Shown: positions 27,636 to 37,131 of the stretch, in pieces
Position numbering within the stretch: position 1 is the first letter of the stretch
How the letters are laid out: each line of letters opens with the position of its first letter
Assembly (NCBI GenBank): GCA_946481315.1
Contig: CAMLMH010000001.1
Coordinates: 372,001-436,000 of the forward strand
Reading direction: 5' to 3'
Length of the DNA: 64,000 nt
Source of the DNA: an uncultured Bacteriovorax sp.
GTDB taxonomy: Bacteria > Bdellovibrionota > Bacteriovoracia > Bacteriovoracales > Bacteriovoracaceae
Notes under the pieces: model-generated
What the model was told of the DNA's origin: nothing
Databases searched by the model: none
The model's input: the letters and a program-made list of their open reading frames with translations, nothing else
Program-made: the position numbers and the translations under genes

Positions 27636-29438
27636 TTACATTTTTTCCGGTGGAGTCATGCCCAGCAGGTAAAGCCCGGTTTTTAGCATGTCGGCGAAAG
27701 CTTTTAGTAAGCTTAAACGCGCTGATTTCAGCTCTTCTGTTTCGGCCTTCATCACTGAAACTTCAGTATAGAAGCGATTATAGGCTTTACAGGTGAAGAA
27801 GAGGTGATTGGCCAGTGTGCTTGGGCGATAATTTTCACAGGCATTGATAACGGTCTGGTTGAAATCATAAAGATGTCTCATGAGATCTCTTTCCGTTTCA
27901 TGTGTCAGCAGATCCAGATGATCAAAAGATGCTTTAATCCCCTGTTCAGCTGCCTTTGTGAGAATAGATTGTGTGCGGGCATATGAGTACATCAGGTAAG
28001 GACCAGAGTTACCTTCAAAAGAAACCCATTCTTTTGGATCGAAAACAATTTCCTTAACCGGATCAGCTTGCAGCATACCGTATTTAATTGCTCCTACGGC
28101 CAGTTTATGGGCCGTATCCTTCATTCGGGTTTCATCCCATTCACCCTTGTACTTTTCAAGATAAGTATTTATTTCATCAACCACCAGATTGATCAGCTGC
28201 AGGAAGGTGAAAGAATTTCCCGCGCGGGAAGACATTTTTCCGTCAGGGCGAACGACCATGCCGTAGGAGAGGTGATAACACTTAGAGGCCTGAGGAAAAC
28301 CCATCTTCTCCAGAGCGTAGAAAACTTGTTTGAAATGGTGGTTTTGTTCACTTCCTACAACGTAGATAGAGCGGTCGATCTGAAACTTATTGAACTTCTC
28401 TTCTGCCAGGGCCAGGTCTTTCGTTGCATACAAAGTAGTACCGTCTGTTTTTCTGACCATAAAGAAGCCAAGTTTTTTATCGGACATATCCATTCCGATT
28501 GCTCCCTGATCTTCTTTGAAAACACCTTTTTTGAGATATTCATTCACAATTCTTTGTGAATCTTCACTGACATCTGACTCATAAAAGAAATGATCGAATT
28601 TTACATCGAGCCATTTATAAATGCGGTCGAAGTCATCCAGACAATACTGACGAGTTATTTTCCAGATATCGAAATATTTTCCCGATTTGCTTTCGATTGA
28701 TTTTAAGATCGCTGAAATTTCAGCATTGTATTTTGCTTTTAGCGATTCATCATTTGCTGCATCTTTAAGTTTATTGTTGGCCTCGACATAACGCTGGCCC
28801 AGCCATTCAGCTTTATTTTCAATCTGCTCTAGTTTGTCAGTGCCGGTATAGTTTTCAACCCCCCACAAACATTTGGCAATATGAGTCCCCTCGTCGCCGA
28901 TGTAGTTGGCTGCAATCACTTTGTAGCCATTGTAGATGAAGAGACGACAGATGCTGTCCCCCAGACAGACATTGCGTCCATGTCCTACGTGGAATTCTTT
29001 GTGCGTGTTTGGTTGTGAGAATTCAATCATCACGTTTATTTTATTTTTTTCGGCATTTTGCTTAAGGATTCGGAATCCTTCGCCGCTTACCAAACTTGGA
29101 ATGATTGCTTTAGCTACCTGGTTTTGATTGGTAAAAATATTGAGAAAAGCACCTTTAAGGACAATATTGTCTATCCAGGGATTTTTTTCTTCTTCCAGTA
29201 AACGTTTTAGTTCGGTCGCAACTTCATTAGGATTTTTTTTAATGGCCTTGGCAAAACGAAAACATGGCAAGGCATAATCTCCCAGGGATTTTTCAGGAGG
29301 CTGCTCCAGTGTTTTAAAAAAATCAACCACTGAGAGTTCAGCAGGTAAGTTTGATTCGATTTTTCCCAAAGCCGAGAAAAGGGAAGTGGCGAGTGAGACT
29401 TTAGCCGGATCATAAGAATAATTAGTTAACGCTGACAC
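27636..29438 (-). CDS. argS: Arginyl-tRNA synthetase
   Basis: The roughly 600-residue class I synthetase has the HIGH-type motif FHVGHGRN, the KMSKS-type motif KMSSRAG, and the C-terminal DALR anticodon-binding domain (from about residue 480, with ACENYRPSTLANHLF). The start chosen is GTG at 29438, five bases after AGGAG; an in-frame ATG at 29456 would include that SD in the coding region and has only a poor ribosome site. The OsmC-family gene ends 18 bp upstream of it. It is convergent with oxyR, with one base between the stops. Confidence 0.95.
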   Translation of the reverse strand: MSALTNYSYDPAKVSLATSLFSALGKIESNLPAELSVVDFFKTLEQPPEKSLGDYALPCFRFAKAIKKNPNEVATELKRLLEEEKNPWIDNIVLKGAFLNIFTNQNQVAKAIIPSLVSGEGFRILKQNAEKNKINVMIEFSQPNTHKEFHVGHGRNVCLGDSICRLFIYNGYKVIAANYIGDEGTHIAKCLWGVENYTGTDKLEQIENKAEWLGQRYVEANNKLKDAANDESLKAKYNAEISAILKSIESKSGKYFDIWKITRQYCLDDFDRIYKWLDVKFDHFFYESDVSEDSQRIVNEYLKKGVFKEDQGAIGMDMSDKKLGFFMVRKTDGTTLYATKDLALAEEKFNKFQIDRSIYVVGSEQNHHFKQVFYALEKMGFPQASKCYHLSYGMVVRPDGKMSSRAGNSFTFLQLINLVVDEINTYLEKYKGEWDETRMKDTAHKLAVGAIKYGMLQADPVKEIVFDPKEWVSFEGNSGPYLMYSYARTQSILTKAAEQGIKASFDHLDLLTHETERDLMRHLYDFNQTVINACENYRPSTLANHLFFTCKAYNRFYTEVSVMKAETEELKSARLSLLKAFADMLKTGLYLLGMTPPEKM

Positions 29439-29456
29439 ATTTTCTCCTAAGCACAT

Positions 29457-29909
29457 TCACTCAATATGCACATTTACTTTTGACTCGATTGATTGGGCAA
29501 TGAAACAGTTGCGATGGGCCTGATCGTGCATCTTGGTTATTTGTTCGCGATCTGGTCTTTTTTCCCCATAAAATTCAATGACGGGGTAAAGGTCTATCTC
29601 CGTCACCGCCATTTTACCATTTTCTTTTTTGTTTAGACGGGCCACGGCCTTACATGAATAACGGCCGACAGAGACCCCGGTCTTGGAAGCTATCGCCAGA
29701 AAAGTCAGCATATGACAGCTTGCCAGGGCAGCGGCCAGCAGTTCTTCCGGGTTTGAGGCTTTGGAAGAACCAAGGTAATCCGGTGAGGCAGAATTTAATA
29801 AAGATTGATCACCACTAAATTCAATCTGATGATCACGAGAAAAATGATCGTAAGTAAATTGATCTGGTTTGGCATTTTCCCAGGTTAAATGAATCGTGTA
29901 ACTATTCAT
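29457..29909 (-). CDS. OsmC/Ohr family peroxiredoxin-like protein
   Basis: The 150-residue OsmC-fold protein has two redox cysteines in family positions: one in ALASCHML (about 71) and one in HRNCFIAQS (about 135), with the SNPEELLAAA helix before the first. Such proteins reduce organic hydroperoxides. The AAGG SD lies eight bases before ATG. It overlaps the upstream membrane-protein gene by eight bases. Its closeness to oxyR suggests an oxidative-stress role, but that link is inference. Confidence 0.88.
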   Translation of the reverse strand: MNSYTIHLTWENAKPDQFTYDHFSRDHQIEFSGDQSLLNSASPDYLGSSKASNPEELLAAALASCHMLTFLAIASKTGVSVGRYSCKAVARLNKKENGKMAVTEIDLYPVIEFYGEKRPDREQITKMHDQAHRNCFIAQSIESKVNVHIE

Positions 29910-30342
29910 CTTTAACCTTATATTCTGCGTCGATCGTAGCCCCTTCGTAAGTATTAAATTTTTGAGGGCGATTCTGGTTCATTCGGCGGGTAATCACAAA
30001 TTTCTCAGAAGATTCACCACCAAGCGCAATAAGCCAGCTCATGACTACCAGAAATTGATTGGTATTCCAGTAGGAGACTGTGGCCAGGATAGCGACCAGA
30101 ATCCTTGGTGCTATAAAAAAACCAATCCACCACAAGATCCCACCAAACTCAATGGATCCAACTAACAGCCCTGATACCAAGAGAGTTAAGCGTGGGAATA
30201 GGGTAATAGAAAACAGGAAAAACCAGCCGTGTTTAACGAAAAAATCGACATTCTTAAATTCGACATTTGTGTAGTTAATTAAAAGAGTTGAAGCGCCGGT
30301 AATGGCAAGGAAAATGAATAATATTTTAATGATGGTTTTCAT
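29902..30342 (-). CDS. Small integral membrane protein of unknown function
   Basis: The 146-residue protein has about four hydrophobic segments (7-24, 38-60, 63-85, 90-110) and a polar C-terminal tail of about 35 residues rich in Asn, Arg and Glu. I do not recognise the family. It overlaps the OsmC-family gene by eight bases and is divergent from lon, whose start lies 95 bp away. Confidence 0.65.
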   Translation of the reverse strand: MKTIIKILFIFLAITGASTLLINYTNVEFKNVDFFVKHGWFFLFSITLFPRLTLLVSGLLVGSIEFGGILWWIGFFIAPRILVAILATVSYWNTNQFLVVMSWLIALGGESSEKFVITRRMNQNRPQKFNTYEGATIDAEYKVKDE

Positions 30343-30402
30343 GGAGTTACTTTATCAAAACGCACGACAATAAGAAATAAAAAACAAAAAAGGGGATCGA
30401 CT

Positions 30403-30428
30403 CTTGACGATTTTCTAACCGCCATCAT
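30403..30428 (+). promoter_or_regulatory. Possible lon promoter
   Basis: CTTGACG at 30403-30409 followed after 12 bases by CCATCAT is loosely like a sigma-32 promoter (CTTGAAA, 13-14 bases, CCCCAT), and TTGACG alone is a good sigma-70 -35. Transcription would start only a few bases before the lon ATG, and no SD is visible there. Confidence 0.3.
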
Positions 30429-30437
30429 CTTTTAAAT

Positions 30438-32888
30438 ATGAAAACACAAATACATACAATGCCAGAAGAATTTATACCAACCTTAGTCCTGAAGAACACC
30501 GTATTGTTCCCCGGGATAACCCTTCCCGTTCTTGTTTCCAAGGAAGTGGGTTTAAACGCACTTAATCACGCGCTCATCCACGACCCGGAAAAAAGAATTG
30601 TTGCTCTCACACTCAAGGAAGGAGTCGAAATTGACTCGGCGAGACCGACTGATTTTTATACCGTCGGCACACTTTGTTTCATTGACAGTATGGAGACCAC
30701 CGAAAGTGGCGAAACCGTCGCCTACATACTCTCAGTTAATCGTTTTTCGATTAATGAAACCCGTTATTCTGATTCGTTTAAATCCTGGGAATCCAGTGGG
30801 CAGCCGGTAGCGGATGTTATTGACATTGACTCACCTACAGAAAAAGCACTGCTCACTTCGCTTAAAGATATATCCAAGGAAATTCTGGACAGTCTTAAGG
30901 CCGGGGCTAATCTTAAACGCTCTCTTGATGGATTCACTGATGTCAGTCAGTTCACTAATATTGTTGCCCAAAATCTCCCTCTTATCATTCCTAAAAAGCA
31001 GGAAATTCTGGAAATAGCTTCCATTAAAAACCGTGCACTGAAAGTATTGGAGTTGCTGGTTGAACAAAGAGAAATGATCAAAGTTAATAATGAAATGGGG
31101 CTAAAAATTTCAGAGAAGACCAGCAAAGCTTATCGCGAGTCTATCCTGCGCGAGCAATTAAAAGCAATCAAAGAAGAGCTGGGGGAGGGCTATAGTGAGA
31201 CTGAAGGCGGGGAAAAACAAAGCCTGAAGGATCGTATTCTTGCAGCAAAATTACCAAAAGATATTGAGAAAGTCGCTCTGGAGCAGTTGAACCGCTATGA
31301 AAACATGGGGGCCCAAAATGCAGAGTCTCATGTCATTCGTAATTATATTGAACTTATTCTTGCTTTGCCGTGGAACGATGAGGCTCCAGAACAAATGGAC
31401 CTCGATTACGCTGAAAAAATATTAAATGATGAACATTATGGTCTGGAAAAAATAAAAAAACACATCATTCAACATCTCGCTGTAATGAAACTTTCGCCGC
31501 AAAAAAAAGGATCAATCCTGCTTTTTGTCGGGCCACCGGGGGTTGGTAAAACCTCTCTTGGTCAGAGCATCGCCAAAGCATTGGGCCGTAAATTTGTTCG
31601 AGCTTCATTGGGGGGAGTGCGTGATGACTCTGAAATTCGCGGCCACCGCAGAACATATATTGGAGCCCTACCAGGCCGGATAATCGAAGGTATTAAACGT
31701 GCTAAAGAAAAAAATCCCGTTTTCATGCTGGATGAAATTGACAAGCTCTCCCGTGGATATGGTGGTGATCCGGCTGCGGCTATGCTGGAAGTTTTAGATC
31801 CGGAACAAAATGGAACATTTACTGATCATTATCTGGATCTGCCATTTGATCTGTCTAAAGTCTTTTTTATTGCAACGGCAAACTCCCTGGATACTATTCC
31901 GGGACCATTGCTGGATCGAATGGAAGTTATTCAGCTTTCTGGTTATACATCGGATGAAAAGTTTCATATTGCACAGAACCACCTGATTCCGAAACAACTT
32001 AAGGAACATGGATTGATGACAGCAGAAGGGGAGAGAAAATATAACGTTAACTTCCCGGACGCCCTGCTTAGAAATGTTATTGAAGACTACACTAAAGAAG
32101 CAGGTGTTCGTGATCTGCAGAGAAAAATTGCAAAAATATTCCGCAATCTGACGGAGAAAATCGTCCGTCATCCGGAAAACAAAGATTTCGTCGTGACGAT
32201 GGATATGCTGGAAGACATACTGGGAATTGAAAAAATGTCGCACGAACTGGCTCAGGAAAAGGCCCATACCGGGGTTGTGACCGGCCTTGCGTGGACGCCG
32301 GTTGGTGGAGATATTTTGTTTATCGAAACGGCAATGATGCCGGGAACTGGAAAAATTCAGCTCACCGGTAAATTGGGCGATGTTATGTCAGAGTCAGCGC
32401 ACATCGGTCTATCATTAGTCCGCTCGCGATTGTCTGCTTTAATACCGGGTCTGGATTTTACAAAAACAGATTTTCACATTCACGTTCCTTCAGGAGCGAT
32501 TCCAAAGGACGGTCCAAGCGCAGGAATTACAATCTTTACTGCTCTTTGTTCTTTAGTATTGAATAAAGCCGTTGATCCTAAACTTGCCATGACTGGTGAA
32601 GTGACATTGCGAGGAGCTGTCATGCCGGTTGGAGGAATCAAAGAAAAGCTTATTGCTGCTCACCGTGCAGGAATAAAGAGGGTCATCATGTCTCGCAGAA
32701 ACGAAAAAGATCTCAGAGAAGTGCCGTCCATTGTTAAAAATGACATAAAATTCACTTTTGTCGATAACATTAACGAATTACTGGTAGCTACATTTGGAAG
32801 ATTTAATCACAACTTTTTTCGCGATGATTTATTGTATCCACCTCCTGCCGAGCAGGATGGCAGTTACAATGGAGTAGGGTTTAGCTGA
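30438..32888 (+). CDS. lon: ATP-dependent protease Lon
   Basis: The 816-residue LonA protease has the N-terminal substrate-binding LAN domain (LVLKNTVLFPGITLPVLV), a coiled-coil region, an AAA+ domain with Walker A GPPGVGKTS (from residue 364) and GHRRTYIGALPGRI, and a C-terminal peptidase domain with Ser694 in DGPSAGIT and Lys about 737 in GGIKEK. It degrades damaged and regulatory proteins in the cytoplasm. No SD is visible before ATG 30438 or before the next in-frame ATG at 30459. A hairpin with a T run follows at 32939-32978. Confidence 0.97.
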   Translation: MKTQIHTMPEEFIPTLVLKNTVLFPGITLPVLVSKEVGLNALNHALIHDPEKRIVALTLKEGVEIDSARPTDFYTVGTLCFIDSMETTESGETVAYILSVNRFSINETRYSDSFKSWESSGQPVADVIDIDSPTEKALLTSLKDISKEILDSLKAGANLKRSLDGFTDVSQFTNIVAQNLPLIIPKKQEILEIASIKNRALKVLELLVEQREMIKVNNEMGLKISEKTSKAYRESILREQLKAIKEELGEGYSETEGGEKQSLKDRILAAKLPKDIEKVALEQLNRYENMGAQNAESHVIRNYIELILALPWNDEAPEQMDLDYAEKILNDEHYGLEKIKKHIIQHLAVMKLSPQKKGSILLFVGPPGVGKTSLGQSIAKALGRKFVRASLGGVRDDSEIRGHRRTYIGALPGRIIEGIKRAKEKNPVFMLDEIDKLSRGYGGDPAAAMLEVLDPEQNGTFTDHYLDLPFDLSKVFFIATANSLDTIPGPLLDRMEVIQLSGYTSDEKFHIAQNHLIPKQLKEHGLMTAEGERKYNVNFPDALLRNVIEDYTKEAGVRDLQRKIAKIFRNLTEKIVRHPENKDFVVTMDMLEDILGIEKMSHELAQEKAHTGVVTGLAWTPVGGDILFIETAMMPGTGKIQLTGKLGDVMSESAHIGLSLVRSRLSALIPGLDFTKTDFHIHVPSGAIPKDGPSAGITIFTALCSLVLNKAVDPKLAMTGEVTLRGAVMPVGGIKEKLIAAHRAGIKRVIMSRRNEKDLREVPSIVKNDIKFTFVDNINELLVATFGRFNHNFFRDDLLYPPPAEQDGSYNGVGFS

Positions 32889-32938
32889 GGAAAGTGCTCA
32901 TCTATTAATTTAACTTAAGTTTTTACCCGCTAGATACT

Positions 32939-32978
32939 AAAACCCTGTTTTCAATTATAATAAAAACCAGGGTTTTTT
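32939..32978 (+). terminator. lon terminator whose right arm carries the SD of the next gene
   Basis: AAAACCCTG at 32939-32947 pairs with CAGGGTTTT at 32968-32976, followed by more T. The loop of 20 bases contains TATAAT (32956-32961). The right arm includes AGGG, six bases before the ATG at 32979, so the same stem could stop lon transcripts and hide the SD of the downstream gene in read-through RNA, while a start from the TATAAT would make an RNA without the left arm. Confidence 0.6.
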
Positions 32979-33200
32979 ATGATCAGTAAATTTCGCAAAT
33001 TATTTTTGCAGACTGAATTTCGGATTAGTTTGTTTATCATCAGCATAGGCTTGTTTATCTGGCCGATGATCACCATTCCCAATCTGTCTAATGTAAAACT
33101 AGTCGTAAGCTGGCTGTATTTTTCATGGCTGGCCGTTATTATTTTTAGTTTTCTCCATGATCAGCTGACTCCCGATGAAGAAGAAAAGGATCAGCGCTAA
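32979..33200 (+). CDS. Small two-helix membrane protein, CbrX-like
   Basis: The 73-residue protein has two transmembrane segments (about 14-32 and 40-58) and an acidic cytoplasmic tail (DEEEKDQR). Its stop codon touches the ATG of the symporter-kinase gene (TAAATG), so the pair is translationally coupled. Small two-helix proteins precede sodium:solute symporters, and in Pseudomonas a small ORF called cbrX precedes and is coupled to cbrA. I infer a small partner subunit of the kinase's transporter domain. Confidence 0.75.
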   Translation: MISKFRKLFLQTEFRISLFIISIGLFIWPMITIPNLSNVKLVVSWLYFSWLAVIIFSFLHDQLTPDEEEKDQR

Positions 33201-35990
33201 ATGTTCAGTTTCAATTTTATTAATTTAACTATTCTTTGTTATCTTGCTTTTCTGGTCATTGCCGCATTATTAGCGGAAAAATGGGTTCATAAAAAAAGCA
33301 GCAGAAACCTGGTTGCTAATCCATACATCTATTCCTTATCCATGGCGGTCTGGTGTACCAGCTGGACATATTATGGATCGGTAGGAGTTGCTGCTAATAA
33401 CGGTATGCTGTATCTGACGATCTACCTGGGAGCTACGCTTAGTGTTCTTCTGTATCCATGGATCCTCAACAAGATCATTCTGATCAAAGAAAAATTCAGA
33501 ATAACCAGCGTGACTGATCTCATTGCTGTTCGCTATGATAAATCTACACGACTGGGTATTGTTTGTGCTCTGTTTGTTCTCATCGGAATCATACCGTATA
33601 TCGCCATCCAGATTAAATCGATTCTGGATACAATCAGCATTATCGTAACTGGTTTTAAAACTGATGTATCGGCCACATCGCCCACGAATCACTATATAGT
33701 CTGGCTGTGTATACTGGTGACTATTATATTTGGGCTTCGCAAGCTCGATTCGACGGAAAAGCATCCGGGCCTGGTTTTCATTCTTGCACTAGAAAGTCTC
33801 GTAAAACTTATTGCAGTCGTGGCGGTCGGTCTCTTCTGTACATTCTGGATTAATGATGGTTTTGATTCGATCTTTGAAGGTTTGCCAAGAGTTGTCTCTG
33901 CAAATTATAATTTCATGGGACAGACAACTGTCACCGATTTTTTCACCTGGTGCACTTATATCATTCTTTCGGCCAGTGCGATCTTATTTTTACCCCGTCA
34001 GTTCCAGGTCGCTGTTGTCGAAAATTACTCACGCAAACACATCAAAAAAGCAACCTGGCTTTTTCCTCTGTTTTTATTTTTAATTAACCTTTACGTTCTA
34101 CCGGTCGCTTTCACCGGTTTGAGCGAAGGCCTGCCTATTGAAAAAGCAGATTCATATGTTCTTTTGCTGCCGCTGAAACATGCTCAGCCTCTCTTAACAT
34201 TATTTGTCTTTCTGGGAGGTTTTTCTGCTTCTATCGGAATGGTGATGATTGAAACGGTTGCAGTCTCAACGATTGTTTCCAACCAGCTTGTTCTACCTCT
34301 GATTACGAAATTTGGAAAAAAATCAAGTCTTACCCGTTACACGCTGAAGATCCGATGGATTCTTGCTGTACTGATTATTTACGGTGCGTACTTTTATACC
34401 TGGTACGTGGGCTCAACGTATGCTTTGGTCTCCATGGGCTTGATCTCCTTTGTCGCTATCATGCAGTTTTCGCCGGCCATCTTATTTGGTCTTTTCTGGA
34501 AAAAAGCAAATAAAAACGGCGCACTTCTGGGAATTTCTTCCGGGGCAATTCTTTGGTTTTATACTTTAATTGTTCCTGCTTTTGCTAAGAGTGGTTTCAT
34601 CTCCGGCAATATTTTAACTGAGGGGCCTTTTGGCTGGTCAATATTAAGACCTGAGGCCTTATTTAACTTTGATGGTTTGCATTTTTTAAGTCATTCATTG
34701 TTCTGGACAATGCTATTTAATATTGGTGGCCTGGTTTTTGGCTCATTATTGACTGATCAAAGTGAATCTGAAGAGAAAACCGTGAAAGAAATCCAGGAGC
34801 TTTCATCTTACCGCGTTTTAATTAGTGAAGCAGGAATTGATTATGGAGAACTTGAATCGAATATAGATCTTAAATCAAAAATCAAACTGCTGAAAGAAGC
34901 ATTGGAGAGATATCTGACTACTGCCGATGCTGATACGGCCATTAATAAGATCATCAGCGACCTGGGGTTAGTTGAAAAAGAAAAAATCAACATCCACAGC
35001 CTCTCGCAAATCAACGATGCTACAGAAAAATATCTCTCTGGTCTTGTTGGATCATCGGTCGCTTATTACACTTTGGAAAATGCCAGTATTTTTACACCAG
35101 AGGAGCGAAAACAACTTGGTGAACTTTACGGACAAATGCTTGCACTGATGAATGTCAATCCAAGGGAACTGAATCTCAAGCTTGCTGAACTACAACGTCG
35201 ACAAGGTCAGCTGGAAGAGGATGCACGGACACTTGAACAGGCCATGCAGAAAAAAAATAAGGAACTAGAAGAACAAAAAGTCCTGGCCTACCAGGCTTCA
35301 AAGCTTGCGTCCCTAGGGGAAGTTGCTGCCGGAATCGCTCACGAAATAAATAATCCTCTTGCAATCATTGGCTCCAGCGCACAAATCATGGAAAATATGA
35401 TAGCAAAAGACAGTGTAGATAAAGAAAAACTTAAAAGTCTGGCAGCAAACATCAAGCAAACTGTTCAGCGTGCCAGCCGCATTGTTCAAGGGATGCGGAA
35501 TATTGCGCGGCAGTCTGACAATGATAAATTTGAGCGGGTCAAAATTGCTGATATGCTCGAAGACTCAACCAGTCTATGTATTGAACGGTTTAAATCGCGC
35601 GGTGTAGAGCTTAAAGTTTTCGCACAAGAAACAACGCTTAATACTTATATTGATGTTAATCGCACAACTATCTCACAATCTTTTCTGAACTTCCTCAATA
35701 ATGCTTTTGATGCTGTTGTTAATAACCAGGAACGCTGGGTTGAAATTCACCTGGATATCGTTAAGGACAATCTTCAACTGAAAATAATAGATTCAGGAAT
35801 GGGAATAGACTCTGACATTCAGGAAAAAATATTTCAGCCTTTTTTTACAACCAAAGAAGTTGGAAAAGGTACAGGGCTGGGTCTTTCTTTGGCAGTGAGT
35901 TTTATTAAACAACATCATGGATCTATAAGTATTGATAATAAAAATCCGCATACATGCTTCGTCATTATGCTTCCTTTAAAACATAACTGA
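33201..35990 (+). CDS. Sodium:solute symporter-histidine kinase fusion (CbrA-like sensor)
   Basis: The protein has 929 residues. Residues 1 to about 525 form a sodium:solute symporter-type domain with about 13 transmembrane segments. A soluble linker (about 525-680, ending in a coiled coil) leads to a HisKA domain with His714 in GIAHEINNPLAI and a HATPase_c domain (LNNAFDAV; DSGMGID; FTTKEVGKGTGLGLS). Such proteins sense a nutrient or its transport; the substrate is unknown. There is no adjacent response regulator. The kinase core resembles that of the kinase after xdhC (52292-53758), so the two are paralogous. Confidence 0.93.
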   Translation: MFSFNFINLTILCYLAFLVIAALLAEKWVHKKSSRNLVANPYIYSLSMAVWCTSWTYYGSVGVAANNGMLYLTIYLGATLSVLLYPWILNKIILIKEKFRITSVTDLIAVRYDKSTRLGIVCALFVLIGIIPYIAIQIKSILDTISIIVTGFKTDVSATSPTNHYIVWLCILVTIIFGLRKLDSTEKHPGLVFILALESLVKLIAVVAVGLFCTFWINDGFDSIFEGLPRVVSANYNFMGQTTVTDFFTWCTYIILSASAILFLPRQFQVAVVENYSRKHIKKATWLFPLFLFLINLYVLPVAFTGLSEGLPIEKADSYVLLLPLKHAQPLLTLFVFLGGFSASIGMVMIETVAVSTIVSNQLVLPLITKFGKKSSLTRYTLKIRWILAVLIIYGAYFYTWYVGSTYALVSMGLISFVAIMQFSPAILFGLFWKKANKNGALLGISSGAILWFYTLIVPAFAKSGFISGNILTEGPFGWSILRPEALFNFDGLHFLSHSLFWTMLFNIGGLVFGSLLTDQSESEEKTVKEIQELSSYRVLISEAGIDYGELESNIDLKSKIKLLKEALERYLTTADADTAINKIISDLGLVEKEKINIHSLSQINDATEKYLSGLVGSSVAYYTLENASIFTPEERKQLGELYGQMLALMNVNPRELNLKLAELQRRQGQLEEDARTLEQAMQKKNKELEEQKVLAYQASKLASLGEVAAGIAHEINNPLAIIGSSAQIMENMIAKDSVDKEKLKSLAANIKQTVQRASRIVQGMRNIARQSDNDKFERVKIADMLEDSTSLCIERFKSRGVELKVFAQETTLNTYIDVNRTTISQSFLNFLNNAFDAVVNNQERWVEIHLDIVKDNLQLKIIDSGMGIDSDIQEKIFQPFFTTKEVGKGTGLGLSLAVSFIKQHHGSISIDNKNPHTCFVIMLPLKHN

Positions 35991-36020
35991 TAAGTGTTAG
36001 AGTAATGCAAAGGAGTCAGT

Positions 36021-37118
36021 GTGGACCAGGAAGTAAAAACCAACCGCATAATCTTAGCTGCTACGTTTGTTCTTATGCTGATATTGGCGGGATTTTTATT
36101 AAAATTTTATATTGATCAAAAAAGAGAGAACGCTTCACTTCGAGTAAAACTGCTCACAATGACAGCAAATCGCCGTAAGCCAACAACGCTGGAGCAATTG
36201 ACTTCCAGAAAATCAAATCAGGCCGTTGCCACAAATACTGCCAAGCCTGAAAGAACCGATACGACTAACAAAGAAAATTCAGTAACAAATAGTCTTGCAG
36301 CAACAAGTGACAGACCGATTGCAGACAGGCCAGTTGAAGATCTTGCCGGTGAGCTCAATCTGTCTATGCGAAATGCACAGGCTGCATCGGCCACTGATCT
36401 GGATCGAAGCATTGCGATTGCTGAAGAAATTATTTCCCGCGAGCCAGCCAGCTACGCTGCCTATAAAGCTAAGTTAATGGCCTTGTTGATTAAAGAAGGA
36501 AAATACAACCAGGAAGCAGATGATGGAGAAATTAACGAACTGCTTGAAACAATGGCAGGCTTTGATGTCACCACTGATACAGTTGCTCGTAGAGAAGCGG
36601 CGTTGTTAAGTAACGCCAACACACAACTTTCCAGTCTGGAAGACACACTACGATCGATTGCCCAGGAAAGAATAGATCTTGATGAAGAAATCGCCTCTTT
36701 GGATCCTGCAACAGATGAATATGCACGACTGCAACAGGTACGAGCAGAGCTTCTACAACAAGAACAGCAGACGACAGCTCAGCTCGCGCAGTTTGAAAAC
36801 ACCATTCAGTCCGCAATTAATGACGACAGTTATCTCAATGAAGATATTGTAGAAATTCCTTTTATGCGCTCTATGGCCCGAGGTGATTTCGAAACAGTGG
36901 AAGAAGATGCAGTAGCCTTTATTGAACAATTTCCCACTTCTGTCAGTGGATATTATTATCTCATTCGTTCACTGGATTCCCAGGGACGCCAAGCTGAAGC
37001 TACAGAAATTATTGCCAACTCTCAATTATCACAGGAAGCCCAGCGTTCATTACTAGACAGGGTTGAACAAAATCGAAATCAGGATCCGAAACAATATTGG
37101 AAACGCCTGACCTTCTAA
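36021..37118 (+). CDS. Membrane-anchored protein with a coiled coil and TPR-like ends
   Basis: The protein has 365 residues with one transmembrane segment at about 10-28 and a Ser/Thr/Lys-rich linker (45-100). Helical repeats that look TPR-like follow at about 105-165 and 270-345 (YAAYKAKLMALL and SGYYYLIRSLDSQGRQAEA), separated by a coiled coil at about 195-265 rich in Gln and Glu. The start is GTG at 36021 after AGGAG. It may be a periplasmic or cytoplasmic scaffold; I do not recognise the family. It lies between the kinase (30 bp upstream) and oligopeptidase B (13 bp downstream) on one strand. Confidence 0.7.
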   Translation: MDQEVKTNRIILAATFVLMLILAGFLLKFYIDQKRENASLRVKLLTMTANRRKPTTLEQLTSRKSNQAVATNTAKPERTDTTNKENSVTNSLAATSDRPIADRPVEDLAGELNLSMRNAQAASATDLDRSIAIAEEIISREPASYAAYKAKLMALLIKEGKYNQEADDGEINELLETMAGFDVTTDTVARREAALLSNANTQLSSLEDTLRSIAQERIDLDEEIASLDPATDEYARLQQVRAELLQQEQQTTAQLAQFENTIQSAINDDSYLNEDIVEIPFMRSMARGDFETVEEDAVAFIEQFPTSVSGYYYLIRSLDSQGRQAEATEIIANSQLSQEAQRSLLDRVEQNRNQDPKQYWKRLTF

Positions 37119-37131
37119 AGAAAGGAAAAAA

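Noticed and set aside
28068..28559. 163-residue open frame opposite argS
   Set aside because: It is antisense to conserved synthetase sequence, with no SD and no family resemblance; a shadow of biased codon use.
29439..29456. ATG start for argS
   Set aside because: It would place the AGGAG ribosome site inside the coding region; the GTG at 29438 has ideal spacing.
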